Source: Patescibacteria group bacterium | Lineage (GTDB): Bacteria; Patescibacteriota; Minisyncoccia; UBA6257; JAKLIH01 | DNA: 56,231 bases | Direction: 5' to 3' | Assembly (NCBI GenBank): GCA_022709715.1 | Contig: JAKLIH010000001.1 | Span: 1 to 56,231 of the forward strand | Shown: positions 9,427-21,169 of the stretch, one piece after another | Position numbering within the stretch: position 1 is the first letter of the stretch | How the letters are laid out: the number at the start of each line of letters is the position of its first letter | The notes under the pieces: generated by a model | What the model was told of the DNA's origin: nothing | The model's database searches: none | Seen by the model: only the letters and a program-made list of their open reading frames with translations | Program-made: the position numbers and the translations under genes

Positions 9427-9747
9427 ATGAATGTTTTTCAATATTTATCTCAATCCAAATTTTTGGAAGATCCAAAGGTTTTATTACCAATGTTAATTTG
9501 GATTACAGTTTGAAAAGGGCTAGCTTTATGAAAAGCGGCTCAACGAAAAGAATCTTTATGATTTTGATTGATAATGATTATGAATACATTAGGAATTTTA
9601 GAAATTTGTTATATTTTTGTTTTTTCAAGATCCAATATCAATTTTAAAGATTTAGCTAAAAAATTTGTTAAAAAAACTAACAATCAATCTGTTAAAAACG
9701 AAGAAACTACAGTTGAGCCAATCAATGAAAGTCAAGACAACCAATAA
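9427..9747 (+). CDS. DUF5652 family membrane protein
   Basis: A 106-aa protein with two transmembrane segments and a polar C-terminal tail. The core reads WKGLALWKAAQRKESLWFWL and then NTLGILEICYIF, the pattern of DUF5652, a family common in CPR bacteria and archaea with no known function. Four Trp residues in this core are UGA codons, so the gene is invisible to standard-code gene finders. It has its own promoter and is followed by htrA. Confidence 0.8.
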
Positions 9748-9793
9748 TAAAATATTTTTGGTCGATATTTTAAGAAACATTAAACAATAGATT

Positions 9794-11122
9794 ATGAATA
9801 AACAATCTTTTAATTTTATATTAAAATCTCTGTTTTTTATTTTGACAATTAATATTTTTATCGCAGTATCAAATATTTATTTACCCAATGTAGCTAGTGC
9901 TAATAGTACAGACATAATTAAAAAATTATTTCTGTGACCATTGAATCAAATTCCAACAATAAAAATATTAGAAAAAACCGATGAAAATAAAAACAATAAT
10001 GTTTCTTTAAATAATTTGATACCTGATACAGAAACAAAAACTATTTATCAAGAAAAAATTGATTATGAACAACGAATTATCAATGTAGTTAAAAATGCCG
10101 ATCAGTCAGTGGTTAGTATTGTGGCTACTAAATATTTACCGGTGGCGGATGTTTATACATTAAATCCGTTTGATACATTTGGTAATGATTTGTTTAATCC
10201 ATTTGGTTTTAATTTTGATTTAAAAGATTACCAACAAACACCCAAAAATGATCAACAATATGAAAAACAAGAAATTGCCTCCGGCAGTGGTTTTATAATT
10301 ACTAGTGATGGTTATATTGTTACTAATAAACATGTGGTTTCGGACAGTAAAGCTGAATATGTGGTTTTTCTAAATGATGGTTCAAAATATAATGCAAAAA
10401 TTGTTGCTCAAGATCCAATGGAAGATTTTGCACTTATAAAAATTGAAACCACAAATTTAAAACCATTAGCATTGGGCGATTCAAGCAAATTGCAGTTGGG
10501 TCAAACGGTGATAGCGATTGGTAATGCTTTAGGCGAATTTCAAAATACTATTAGTGTTGGTGTTATATCGGGCTTAAATCGTAGCATTACAGCTAGCGGT
10601 GGTAATATACCAGCAGAAAAATTAAATGATTTATTACAAACTGATGCGGCTATTAATCGTGGAAATTCAGGTGGGCCATTACTAAGTCTGGATGGCAAAG
10701 TTATAGGTATGAACACAGCCATTGTGGCATCAGCTCAAAATATTGGGTTTGCTATGCCTATTAATAAAATTAGAAATACAATTGAACAGGCGATAAAAAC
10801 TGGTAAAATTACAGTTCCTTATATTGGTGTATATTATGTACAACTAGATAAAAACGAAGCTGAAGAAAGAAAATTAGATGTTGATTATGGGGCTCTAGTG
10901 GTATCCAGCGAAGGCGCAAAAGCGATTATTAAAGATTCACCAGCTGAAAAGGCTGGACTCAAAGAAGGCGATATTATTTTGTCGGTGAATAAAGTTAAAA
11001 TCACATCCAAAACGCCTTTAGCTACAGTAGTAAGAAATTATAAACCGGGAGATACTATTGGTCTTGAAATTAAACGTGGTCAAGAAATATTAAATATCAA
11101 TATCACGTTGGGAGAAAAATAA
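9794..11122 (+). CDS. HtrA/DegP-like serine protease with PDZ domain
   Basis: A 442-aa protease with an N-terminal membrane segment (about residues 8-28). The trypsin-like domain has the catalytic triad in VTNKHVVS (about residue 179), EDFALIKI (about 211) and INRGNSGGPL (about 292). A C-terminal PDZ domain (about residues 335-440) includes SPAEKAGLKEGDIIL. HtrA proteins degrade or refold damaged proteins outside the cytoplasm. The start at 9794 is preferred because it adds the membrane anchor; one UGA (LFLWPLNQ) separates it from the next ATG. It is followed by clpB, so two quality-control genes are adjacent. Confidence 0.92.
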
Positions 11123-11171
11123 ATAATTTAATTTATTAATTTATTTTAAAAAAGTAAATAAAACTATAACA

Positions 11172-13814
11172 ATGCGACCAAGATTTAACATGAAAGCTCA
11201 AGAAGCTTTAGAACGAGCTCAACAAATTATTAGCGATTATAATCACGGAGAACTAAAGGCTGTGCATTTGCTATTGTCATTATTATTGCAAAACGATAGT
11301 TTAGTGGAAGTGGTTTTAGATAAAATGAATATAAATATTGATAATATCATTAAAGAAGTTGAAAATAAATTAAATGCTATTCCTAGAATTGTAGTTCAGG
11401 ATCAAAACTTTGGTCAAGTTTTGTTATCGCAAGAAGTAATTAATGTGTTTGAAAAATCAGAACGATTGAGTCGTGAAGAAAAAGAAAATTATATTTCGTC
11501 TGAACATTTATTTTTAGGACTTATTGAAGTGCCAAGTGAAGCAAAAAATATTTTACAAGATTTTAATGTTTATCCTGACCAATTTAAAACTACTTTAATA
11601 GAAGCTCGAAAAAATATGCCAGTGGATGATGAAAAAGGTAGCGTGAGTTATAAAATATTAGAAAAGTATAGTCAAAATTTAACTGAAAAAGCTAGATTAG
11701 ATAAACTCGATCCGTTGATTGGACGAGAAGTGGAGCTAGAAAGAATAATGCAAATATTATCTAGACGAATGAAAAATAATCCAGTTTTACTGGGCGAACC
11801 GGGAGTTGGTAAAACCGCTATTGTTGAAGGTTTAGCTCAAAGGATAATAAAAAAAGAAGTCCCCGATAATTTAAAAAATAAAGAAATTCTTTCTTTGGAT
11901 ATTGGAGCTATGATTGCGGGCACAAAATTTAGAGGTGAGTTTGAAGAAAGATTGAAAAATGTTTTAAAAGAAATAAAACAAAACGAAGATAAATATATTA
12001 TTTTTATCGATGAATTACAAACAATTGTAGGAGCAGGGGCTTCGGAAGGATCAATTGATGCTTCCAATTTATTAAAACCAGCATTATCTCGAGGGGAAAT
12101 TCGTTTGATTGGTGCTACTACTTTTCGTGATTATCGTGATTCTATTGAAAGGGATCCAGCTTTAGAAAGACGTTTTCAACCGGTGACCGTTGAAGAACCA
12201 TCGATTGATGATGCTATTACTATTTTGCGAGGTTTGAAAAATAAATATGAAGTATACCATGGCGTGCGTATTTCCGATGATGCCATTAAAGCGGCGGTTA
12301 ATTTATCATCAAGGTATATTCCCGAAAGATTTTTACCAGATAAAGCCATTGATTTAATTGATGAAGCTGGTTCAAGTTTAAAGTTGCAGATGAATAGTAC
12401 TCCAACCGAAATAGCAAGTATTCAGAAAAAAATTAGAGTTTTAGAAATTGAATATGAAGCCATTAAAAAAGAAGAAGGCATATCTTTTGAAAATCGAGTC
12501 AAGGAAATTACCAAATTACTTAAAACTTTAAAACACGATGAGAAAAATTTATTAGAAAAATGAAATGTTGAGAAGAGCTCAGTGACGGATATACATGAAT
12601 TAAAAAAACAAATAAATAGTTTGGAGAAAGAAGCTGAAAATTTTGAAAATGAAGGCAACTTAGAAAAAGTTGCAGAAATTATGTATGGCAAAATTCCTCT
12701 GATTGAAAAAGAAATTAAAAAATTAGAAAAATTATCAAAACAAAAAGTCCAATCTCAATTTGTTAAAGAAGAGATTGATGCTTACGATATATCAAAAATT
12801 ATTTCTAAATGAACGGGCGTGCCAGCTGATAAAATGTTGGCAAATGAAAAAGAAAAAGTTAAAAATGTTAGAGAAATTTTAAAATCGCGAGTTATAGGTC
12901 AAGACGAAGCTATCGAATCAGTATCAAGATCGATTATCAGGTCCCGGGCTGGAATTGCTGATGAAGATAAACCCATTGGCTCTTTTATGTTTCTAGGACC
13001 AACGGGTGTTGGAAAAACAGAACTAGCCAAAACTTTAGCTGAATTTATGTTTAATGATGAAAAAGCTATTATTCGAATTGATATGTCCGAATATATGGAG
13101 CATCATAGCGTAGCTAGATTAATTGGCTCACCTCCTGGCTATATTGGTTACGATGAAGGTGGTCAATTGACCGAAACCATTAAACATAAACCCTATAGTT
13201 TGGTATTGTTTGATGAGATTGAAAAAGCCCATCCTGAAGTTTTTAATTTATTATTACAAGTATTGGATAATGGTAGATTAACAGATGGCAAAGGCCGAAC
13301 TGTAAATTTCAAAAATACAATTATTATTATGACTTCAAACATTGGCGGAGAATATATATCGCAAATGCAAAATATAGGCTTTAATAATAATGATCGTAGT
13401 AAAAAGACCGATCAAGAATATGAAGAAAAAAAGATATTTTTGAAAGAAAAAATTCAAAGTAATTTAAAATCATATTTTAAGCCCGAATTTTTAAATCGAG
13501 TTGACGAGATTGTAGTTTTTAACCCACTTCGATTAAAAGATATGCATAAAATTGTTGATATTCAAATGTCAAGAGTAGTTAAGCGATTAGAAAATAAAGG
13601 TATTAAATTGATTGTTGATAATTCTACAAAAAATTGATTAGCGGATAATGGTTATGATGCTGAATATGGAGCTAGACCTCTTAAACGACTAATTCAAAAA
13701 GAAATATTAGATCCAATGGCGGATAATATCTTAAATAATGATATTAATGAGGGAAGTATAATTACAGTTACGGTTAAAAATAATAAAATCGATTTTAAGA
13801 TTAAAAAACGTTAA
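11172..13814 (+). CDS. clpB: ATP-dependent disaggregase ClpB
   Basis: An 880-aa Hsp100 protein. In order: an N-domain (1-145), AAA+ module 1 with GEPGVGKT (about residue 210), a coiled-coil M-domain (about 405-545) that starts a helix at [10 protein letters not shown] and contains [14 protein letters not shown], then SKWTGVPADK and AAA+ module 2 with GPTGVGKT (about 612) and [20 protein letters not shown]. The long M-domain separates ClpB from ClpC. ClpB rescues aggregated proteins with DnaK. Three Trp (WNVEK, KWTGV, NWLADNG) are UGA. Confidence 0.93.
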
Positions 13815-13816
13815 TT

Positions 13817-14539
13817 ATGAACTATCAACCAATTTGAAAAAATCTGATTCATACCATTTTAACGGTTATTTTTGTGATACTTACGATGTTTATTTTGATG
13901 GCTAAACTCAATTGAATTTGAGGAAGTATTATTATATTGATGTTTTTATTATTATGAAAATTGATATCCGGGTTAGCTAATATTAATTATTTCATTTTAT
14001 ATTCTTTATTTATAAGCACATTGATTTTTTCTTGAAATTTTAAGATGGTACCGGTAATTTCGTTTTTAATTATTATGATCGTTTTGTTTTATTTTCGAGT
14101 GATTGATATTAAGCCAATCATTAAAGATAATCTTTCGGTTTTTTTAACATTTAAACAATGATTTTTGTTCTTGGTATTTTTTTATAATACTTTAGCTATT
14201 TATTGTTTATTTTATTTGAACCATATAAAGTTTTTCTATTGCTTTGTTTTGTATGCTCTGACTAGTTATGTTTGTTTCTCTTGATATAAAAAATTAAATA
14301 ATCTCAACTGGTCACTATATGAAAAAATAGTTATTTTCTTGATATTTTTGCAGATGAGCTGAATTGTTTTTCATTTTTCTAATGGTTTTTTTATTTTTCC
14401 AATTTTATTAGTGCTTTGATTTTATAATCTAACCGAAATTTATCGGCATATTTCTTTATGAAACGCTAATAAAACAATAAACCTGGTAATTATACCATTG
14501 ATTATTACGTTTTTAATGGCGTTTGTAATTAAATTGTAA
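13817..14539 (+). CDS. Multi-pass membrane protein, unknown family
   Basis: A 240-aa very hydrophobic protein with about seven predicted membrane segments, starting two bases after clpB. It contains 11 Trp, of which 10 are UGA and one UGG, so nothing longer than a few dozen codons survives in the standard code. I do not recognise the family. Its tight spacing to clpB suggests cotranscription. The high share of UGA makes it a good gauge of codon choice in resident genes. Confidence 0.75.
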
Positions 14540-14551
14540 ATCTGTTAAAAT
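14523..14551 (+). promoter_or_regulatory. Promoter before the amidohydrolase gene
   Basis: TTGTAA (14523-14528), a 17-bp spacer and TAAAAT (14546-14551). It overlaps the end of the preceding membrane-protein gene and lies 31 bp before the next ATG. Confidence 0.5.
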
Positions 14552-14582
14552 ATAAACAAGAATAAAATTATTAATTACTTTT

Positions 14583-16154
14583 ATGCAGTATGATATTTTA
14601 ATAAAAAATGCGACAATTTTTGATGGCACTGGAGCTAGAAGTTTTCGAGCTAATGTGGTTGTTAAAAATGGCAAGATTGTTAAAATTGGTGAAGCGGTGG
14701 AAGAACAAAATTGTGATAAAGTAATTAATGCTGACAAAAAATTTTTATGTCCAGGCTTTATAGACATCGATAATGTTTCTGACCACTATTTAACGTTATT
14801 ATCAAATCCTAAATGTGAAAATTTAATAAAGCAAGGTATAACTACAATTCTAATAGGTCAAGCTGGTTCATCATTAGCCCCACTGATTAAAAATAATTTA
14901 AATAGTTTTAGACCTTGGTCCAATACCGAAGATTTAAATGTCAATTGAAGAAGCTTTAAAACATTTTTACAATTTTTGGATTCAAAAACTTTAGGAGTAA
15001 ATGTGGCATCTTTAATTGGTTGAAATGTTATTCGAAATGGTTTGATTGGCGACCATTTTAAAAATTTATCTGATTTTGAATTGAAGCAATTATTAATTTT
15101 AGTTAAACAATCAATTAAAGAAGGAGCTTGAGGAGTATCATTTGGTTTTGGTTATCCAAGTGGGCGAGCTATTACTAAAAGAGAAGTGTCATCAATTTAT
15201 AATGAAATTAAAAAATTTAATCCACTATTTTCATTTAATCTAAGAGATGAATCTAGCGGTTTTACTATGGCGTTAAAAGAAATATTAGATATAATGAAAG
15301 ATTTTAATAATCAATCTTTGATAACTAGTTTTAAAGTTCAAAATTCTGATAATTTTGATCAGTTCGACGATGGTTTAAAATTGATTGATCGTACCAATAA
15401 AGAAAAGAATAATATTCATTTTTCCATTTATCCGTACGAATATACTTGCCAACCATTAATTACGTTTATGCCAGATTGATTGGCAATTGGTGGGGAAAAA
15501 ACATTGAAAGAAAATTTAAATCAAAAAGATATAGTTAAAAAATTAGTAAAAGAATTAAAGCAAAATAAAGGTTTTTATAAAAAATTGATTTTGATCGACA
15601 TTGATAATAAATATCGAGTTTTGAAAGGTAAATCTTTTGAACAGATTGCAAAAAATATGAATTTATCAATTGAAGAATCAATTATTAAAGTGCTAGCTAT
15701 GACTCAAAAGAAAATTATTGTTTTAAATCCAAATTTATCAGCTGTTAATATTGATAAAGGCATTAAACATAGTGCATCGGTACTGGCTTCAAACGGCATG
15801 TCGATTGATAATAAAAATATTATTAATGGTTTTATCGATCAGCGTTCAGTTGGATCGTTTATAAAATATTTATCGACTTATCGAAATATTTTATCATTTG
15901 AATCTTTAGTTTATAAAATTACTGGTAACGTTAGAAATATTATGGGACTGGAGAATAAAGGGCATATTAAAATTGGTATGGATGCGGATTTAGTAATACT
16001 AAACCCAAATAATTTAATGGATCAATCAACAATTCAAAACACGCTTATAGAACCAAAGGGAATTGAAACTGTGATTGTCAACGGATCGATAGTTTTAGAA
16101 AATGGTCAAATTACTAATAATTTTGCTGGTCGAGTAATTACTCGCAATCACTAA
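14583..16154 (+). CDS. D-aminoacylase-like amidohydrolase with lost metal ligands
   Basis: A 523-aa member of the amidohydrolase superfamily closest to N-acyl-D-amino-acid deacylases. Family elements are NATIFDGTGA, CPGFID, IKQGITTILIGQAG and the C-terminal GHIKIGMDADLVILNP. The metal-binding residues are not there: the HxH after PGFID reads D63-N-V65, the Cys of GxCG is Ala (GQAG), and the His before RDE is Asn (NLRDES). It is therefore probably not a zinc hydrolase of the usual type. Four UGA Trp codons lie in the body. It precedes dnaX. Confidence 0.75.
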
Positions 16155-16180
16155 TTTAATAATTAATTTAAACGACAAAT

Positions 16181-17275
16181 ATGGGAAATGTTGTGTTTTA
16201 TCGTAAATACCGACCACAAAATTTTGAAAGCGTTACTGGTCAAGGATCCATTGTGAAAACTTTAACCAATGCTATTGTAAATAACAAAATTGCTCATGCT
16301 TATTTATTTACCGGCCCACGAGGCACTGGCAAAACTTCCATGGCGCGTATTTTTGCGAAAGCTATTAACTGTCAAAATCGAAAAGATAAAGAATTTGAAC
16401 CATGTAATAAATGTCAATCTTGTTTAACCATCAACGACGGTTCGTCTCTGGATATTATTGAATTTGACGCTGCTACTAATACTGGGGTTGATGAAATAAG
16501 AGCCTTACAAGATAATGCTAAAATTAAACCGGTTAACAGCCAATATAAAATTTATATTATTGATGAAGCTCATCAACTTAGCAAAAGTGCTTATGGAGCT
16601 TTACTTAAAATTTTAGAGGAACCACCCGAATATATTATTTTTATATTAGCAACAACTAACCCGGAGAAAATGTTAAAGACAATTCTATCTAGAGTTCAAC
16701 GTTTTGATTTTAAAAAACTTTCAGTGGATGAAATTATTAAAAAATCCGAAGCTATATTAAAAAATGAAAAAATTGAATATGAACTGCCAGCTCTTAATTT
16801 AATTGCCAAAGAAGCTGATGGCGGGATGCGAGACGCCGAATCAATATTAGGACAAATAACCACCATGAGCAAAAAGGTGACATTGTCGGTGGTTGAAAAT
16901 ATTATTGGTGGTATTAGCCAAAATAAAATTGCTGAATTTGTTGATATTTTGATTGCCAAAGATAATAAAAAATTATTTCAATATATTAGTGATTTAGATA
17001 ACAATGGCTATAATTTAGAAGAATTTTATAAATCATTAATTGAATACGCACAAAATTTATTAACCATAAAAATATCATTTGATTTAGCGTCAATGTTTAA
17101 ACATGATTTAACTGAAGATTTTATTAATATTTTAAAAAATCAAGCTGAAAAAACTGATATAAAATTTATTAAAAAAATTATCAAACGTTTAGTCGAAAAT
17201 CAAACCTATTTTAATGTTGTCCAAAATCAAAGATTGCCTATAGAAATTTCGGTGCTAGAGATTACCGAAGATTAA
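16181..17275 (+). CDS. dnaX: DNA polymerase III gamma subunit (clamp loader ATPase)
   Basis: A 364-aa AAA+ clamp-loader subunit. It has GPRGTGKTS (Walker A, residues 45-53), a zinc module with CNKCQSC, YIIDEAHQLS (Walker B) and ATTNPEKMLKTILSRVQRFDF with the arginine-finger region. It ends soon after the collar domain, so only a gamma-like form is made; the long tau tail of model bacteria is missing, as often in reduced genomes. It has no Trp codon. tRNA-Gln follows 31 bp after the stop. Confidence 0.93.
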   Translation: MGNVVFYRKYRPQNFESVTGQGSIVKTLTNAIVNNKIAHAYLFTGPRGTGKTSMARIFAKAINCQNRKDKEFEPCNKCQSCLTINDGSSLDIIEFDAATNTGVDEIRALQDNAKIKPVNSQYKIYIIDEAHQLSKSAYGALLKILEEPPEYIIFILATTNPEKMLKTILSRVQRFDFKKLSVDEIIKKSEAILKNEKIEYELPALNLIAKEADGGMRDAESILGQITTMSKKVTLSVVENIIGGISQNKIAEFVDILIAKDNKKLFQYISDLDNNGYNLEEFYKSLIEYAQNLLTIKISFDLASMFKHDLTEDFINILKNQAEKTDIKFIKKIIKRLVENQTYFNVVQNQRLPIEISVLEITED

Positions 17276-17293
17276 AGGCTTTAAACTAATATA

Positions 17294-17389
17294 TTTCCTT
17301 AACAGTTGTGGAGTCGTCTAATGGTAGGACAGTGGACTCTGAATCCACTGATCTTGGTTCGAGTCCAAGCTCCACAACTGTTAAGGAAA
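17294..17389. repeat. 13-bp perfect inverted repeat flanking tRNA-Gln
   Basis: TTTCCTTAACAGT at 17294-17306 is the exact reverse complement of ACTGTTAAGGAAA at 17377-17389. With the 7-bp acceptor stem the precursor RNA could form a continuous helix of about 20 bp. This is unusual for a tRNA gene and could act in processing or termination. Confidence 0.85.
17307..17376 (+). tRNA. tRNA-Gln (anticodon CTG)
   Basis: A standard cloverleaf: acceptor TGTGGAG/CTCCACA, anticodon arm GTGGA, loop CTCTGAA, TCCAC (anticodon CTG), T-loop TTCGAGT. CCA is not encoded; the base after the acceptor is A and belongs to the flanking inverted repeat. It lies between dnaX and parB. Confidence 0.9.
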
Positions 17390-17443
17390 AGAACTGTTGA
17401 GGAAATGGAATGAACTGTTAGATAAATTATTTGTTGTAAATCA

Positions 17444-17472
17444 TTGTTTTTTTACTTAATTTTTGATAAAAT
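17444..17472 (+). promoter_or_regulatory. Promoter before parB
   Basis: TTGTTT (17444-17449), a 17-bp spacer ending in TTTTTGA and TAAAAT (17467-17472), 27 bp before the parB ATG. Confidence 0.5.
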
Positions 17473-17499
17473 ATTTTTATAAAAATAAATAAATTTAAA

Positions 17500-18792
17500 A
17501 TGGATTATCCTTATATAAATCAACCAGCGACTGATCCAAATTATCGCAATAAACTTGGGCAAACTATAAATGATGAAAATTTATTAACAGATGGCTCAAC
17601 TTCGGAGTTATTGCTTGATAATGAAAACAAACCAGAAGAATTGTCGTCGGGTATTGATTTATCAAAAATGATTAATTTTAATAATGCTAATCATGCTACC
17701 AAGACCATAAGTCCAGAATCGATTCCCACGCCTTTTACTTCACCCAATGGAATAAACAATATTGATCAAAATTTTACTGTTAATCAAATGTCAAATCAAA
17801 CATTTGAACCTACAGTTGTTCAAAGTAACGATGAGCCTAAAAACGATAATCTAAAAATTGATTCTATTAATGTGTCTGATAATGAAGAAAAAGAAAAATC
17901 ATTTTTAGAACAAACCGATGATAGCCGTATTTATCAAATAGAAATTAATAAGATTGTTCCAAATCCATATCAACCTCGTCGTGAATTTTCCGACGATGCA
18001 ATACAAGAATTAGCGAGTTCAATCAGAGAGTATGGAGTGCTCGAGCCATTGATTGTTAAAAGAATTGAAAAAGATCAGCCTGACGGTATTAATGTTGAAT
18101 ATCAATTAATTGCTGGTGAACGTCGTTTGCGAGCATCAAAAGTGGCGGGGCTAAAAACCGTTCCAGCTTTAATTAAAACTTTTAATGATAAATCTTTAGA
18201 ATTAGAAGTAGCTTTGGTAGAAAATGTTCAACGTGAAGATTTAAGCCCAATTATGAAAGCTAGAGCTTATGGTCAATTAGTAAATGAATTTGGTTATACT
18301 CAAGAAATGGTTGGCCGTCGAGTTGGTAAAAGCCGTGAAGCTATTGCTAATGCCTTAAGATTATTACAACTTCCTTTTGAAGCCCAAAAAGCTTTAGATG
18401 AAAATAAAATTAATGAATCTCACGCTCGAGCCTTATTACTTTTACCAAATATGGAAAAACAAAGAGCGTTACTAGGTGAAGTTTTATCTAAGCAGTTGAG
18501 CAGCCGTGAAGCTGAAATGATTGCCAGACAATTTTTAGAAAAACAAAATATTAAAACTGGCAGTCCTGGCAGAAAGCGATTAGGTGATTCTTTTTCACCA
18601 AAAGATTTGGAATTGCGTGAGAAATTGGAAAGTTTATTTGATGCCAAAGTTATGATTAAACGTAAAGGTGAAAAAGGTGAGATTAGTATTTATTTTTATT
18701 CAGAAGATGAGTTCAATGGTTTGGTAGATAGAATTGTTCATAACAGTGAAAGAAACATCAACCAAACGATTGATAAATTAAATAATTTATAA
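17500..18792 (+). CDS. parB: ParB/Spo0J-family chromosome partition protein
   Basis: A 430-aa DNA-binding CTP-dependent clamp. An N-terminal stretch of about 145 residues is polar and probably disordered. The ParB domain follows with PNPYQPRREFSDDAIQELA, LIAGERRLRASK (CTP site) and ALVENVQREDLSPIMKARAY, then a helix-turn-helix (YTQEMVGRRVGKSREAIANA) and a C-terminal dimer region. No parA is adjacent and I did not find a clear parS site. The unusually long N-terminal tail is the odd point. Five bases separate it from ftsW. Confidence 0.92.
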   Translation: MDYPYINQPATDPNYRNKLGQTINDENLLTDGSTSELLLDNENKPEELSSGIDLSKMINFNNANHATKTISPESIPTPFTSPNGINNIDQNFTVNQMSNQTFEPTVVQSNDEPKNDNLKIDSINVSDNEEKEKSFLEQTDDSRIYQIEINKIVPNPYQPRREFSDDAIQELASSIREYGVLEPLIVKRIEKDQPDGINVEYQLIAGERRLRASKVAGLKTVPALIKTFNDKSLELEVALVENVQREDLSPIMKARAYGQLVNEFGYTQEMVGRRVGKSREAIANALRLLQLPFEAQKALDENKINESHARALLLLPNMEKQRALLGEVLSKQLSSREAEMIARQFLEKQNIKTGSPGRKRLGDSFSPKDLELREKLESLFDAKVMIKRKGEKGEISIYFYSEDEFNGLVDRIVHNSERNINQTIDKLNNL

Positions 18793-18796
18793 AAGT

Positions 18797-19873
18797 ATGA
18801 AATTAAATATTAAAAATTTATTTGGAATAATTTTAATAGTTTTAATTATTGGTGGTTTGTGTTTTTTAGCTAGCGCCTCAACTATTATTGGTCGCGAGCA
18901 ACATCACGATTCATTATTTTTTGTGAAGGATCAATTGATTAAAGGTTTAGCTTTAGGACTAATAGCTTTTTTTATATTGTCAAAAATAAATTTAAAATTT
19001 TTAAGAAAATTTTCTTTTCTATTTTATATTTTTAATCTTTTTTTATTAGCACTGGTTTTTTTTAAACCTTTTATACCCAAAGGCGAAATGACGGCTCGTA
19101 GATGGGTGGATATATTCGGATTTTCTTTTCAGCCTTCAGAACTTCTTAAAATATCTTTAATTTTATTTGTAGCTGATTTTTTAAGTCGCAAATCATCCAG
19201 AGATTTAAGCAGTTGAACCAAAACAATTTTGCCACTAGTAGTTGTATTAGGTATACCAATGGCTTTAATTTATTTTCAACCCGCCACGTCTATCATTGCT
19301 TTATTTTTAGCCGCGGTGGGTGCGATGTGTTTTACTACCAAAATGTCTTTTAAAATAATTTCAGTATTAACATTGCTGGCTGTAGTATTAGTTAGTGTTA
19401 TGATTGCTTTTGGTGGCAACTATCGTAAAGATAGAATCACCAACGAAGATGATTATCAACGTCGTCAATCAATTATTGGTATTGTGCGGGGCGGGGTAAT
19501 GGGAGTTGGTTTTGGTCAATCAAGACAAAAATATAATTTCTTACCTCAAAGCTATACAGATTCTATTTATGCTGTTATCGCTGAAGAATTTGGTTTTATT
19601 GGCACAATTATTATATTAGTTATTTATTTTTCAATATTTTTTCTTGGTTTTTATGTGGCAGCTCGAATTTCCGATCCATTTTCATCGTTATTTATAGTTG
19701 GAACTACGACTTGGATTACAGTGCAAGCATTATATCATATAATGTGTATGAGCATTGAATACATGCCAATCACGGGGCTACCACTGCCATTAATCAGCCA
19801 TGGTGGCACAAGCTATGCAATTACTATGGCTAGTTTAGGAATATTTTATAATATTTTAAACAATAAAATGTAA
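18797..19873 (+). CDS. ftsW: FtsW/RodA-family peptidoglycan polymerase
   Basis: A 358-aa SEDS protein with about nine to ten membrane segments. Motifs include ARRWVDIFGFSFQPSE, YFQPATSIIALFL (family QPD...), VGFGQSRQKYNFLPQSYTDS with AVIAEEFGF, and the C-terminal GLPLPLISHGGTS. SEDS proteins polymerise glycan strands from lipid II. Adjacency to murG points to the divisome FtsW rather than RodA. Trp codons are mixed: RRW and TTW are UGG, SSW is UGA. Confidence 0.9.
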
Positions 19874-19874
19874 T

Positions 19875-21077
19875 ATGAAAATCATTAAACCAAACAAAGA
19901 TATAAAAATTTTGTTTACTGGTGGCGGATCTGGTGGTCATGTTTTTCCATTAATTTCAGTACTTAAAGAGATGCATAAATTTGCGCCGGATTTTCAAAAG
20001 CAAGGTTTAAATTTAAGTTTTTATTACATTGGTAGTAATGATTTTACATTAGATTTTATTAAAAAAGAAGATATTGAAATTTATCCTTTAAATATTAAAA
20101 AGCGAAGAAAGAGTTGAAAGGGAATAATAAATTTTTTTATTAATATTTGATCTTGAATTTTAGCTTATTTCAAGGTATTATGAATTATGCCCGATGCGAT
20201 ATTTGCAAAAGGTGGATTTGAATCAAGCTTTGTGATTGTAGTTGGTATTATTTTTAGAATTCCAATTTTTATTCATGAATCGGATTCAATCCCGGGATTT
20301 ACAAATCAACTGTTCGCGAGGTTTGCAAAAATTGTTTTTATATCATTTGAAGATAGCCGTTCTTATATAAAAAATAGTCGGATTGAATTGGTGGGTAATC
20401 CAGTCAATGATATATTGATAAAGATCGCTGAAGTGAATGATGATACTTTAGCTTTGAAACAAACCATGGGGTTAAATAAAGATTTAAAAACTTTATTAGT
20501 TTTAGGTGGTTCACAAGGGGCTCAGACTATCAATAATTTGATTTTAGATATGATGCCGGAGGCCTTGCAAAAATATGAAATTATTCATCAAGTTGGAACA
20601 AATAATCATGATGAAGTTAAAAGGGAAACTACAGTTATATTTAGAGAATTAATTAAAAATACTGAATACGAAAGACGCTATCATTTAATTCCAATTTTAA
20701 ATCATTCTGAACAAGTAGCCATTGATTCACTTGGCTACACCATGAAAGTTTCAGATTTAATTATTTCTCGAGCTGGTAGTGGTGGAATTTTTGAAACAGC
20801 CATATTTAAAAAACCATCCGTTATGATACCATTACCTTGGGCCAGCCGAGATCATCAAAGTTTAAATGCTCAAAATTTTAGTAAATATAAAGCTTGTGTG
20901 GTGCTTGAACAATCAAATTTAAAACCCAATTTATTGCTTGATACAATCGATGGTATTTTAAACAATCCAGAAAAAATTGAAACTATGCAGCAAGGTTGCG
21001 AAAAATTTGCCAAGAAAGATGCAGCTCTTAATATTGCTAGGTTGATGTTAAAAGAGTTGATAAAGAGATACAGATAA
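19875..21077 (+). CDS. murG: UDP-N-acetylglucosamine transferase MurG
   Basis: A 400-aa glycosyltransferase that adds GlcNAc to lipid I, making lipid II at the inner face of the membrane. Visible are TGGGSGGHVFP near the N-terminus, HESDSIPGFTNQ, LGGSQGAQTIN, and the donor site SRAGSGGIFETAIFKKPSVM with PLPWASRDHQ. Four Trp in RKSWKG and the following hydrophobic stretch are UGA. It starts one base after the ftsW stop. No other mur gene lies in the window. Confidence 0.92.
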
Positions 21078-21169
21078 ACAAAGTTCCAAGTTTCAAGATC
21101 AATGTTCAAGCAGAAAGACAAAAGAAAAACAATTGAAAGACGAAAAATAAAAATAAAAAGATAAATATT

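Noticed and set aside
17294-17500. tRNA-Gln as an attachment site of a mobile element
   Set aside because: The flanking inverted repeat is suggestive, but no integrase and no direct repeat of the tRNA 3' end is present in the window.
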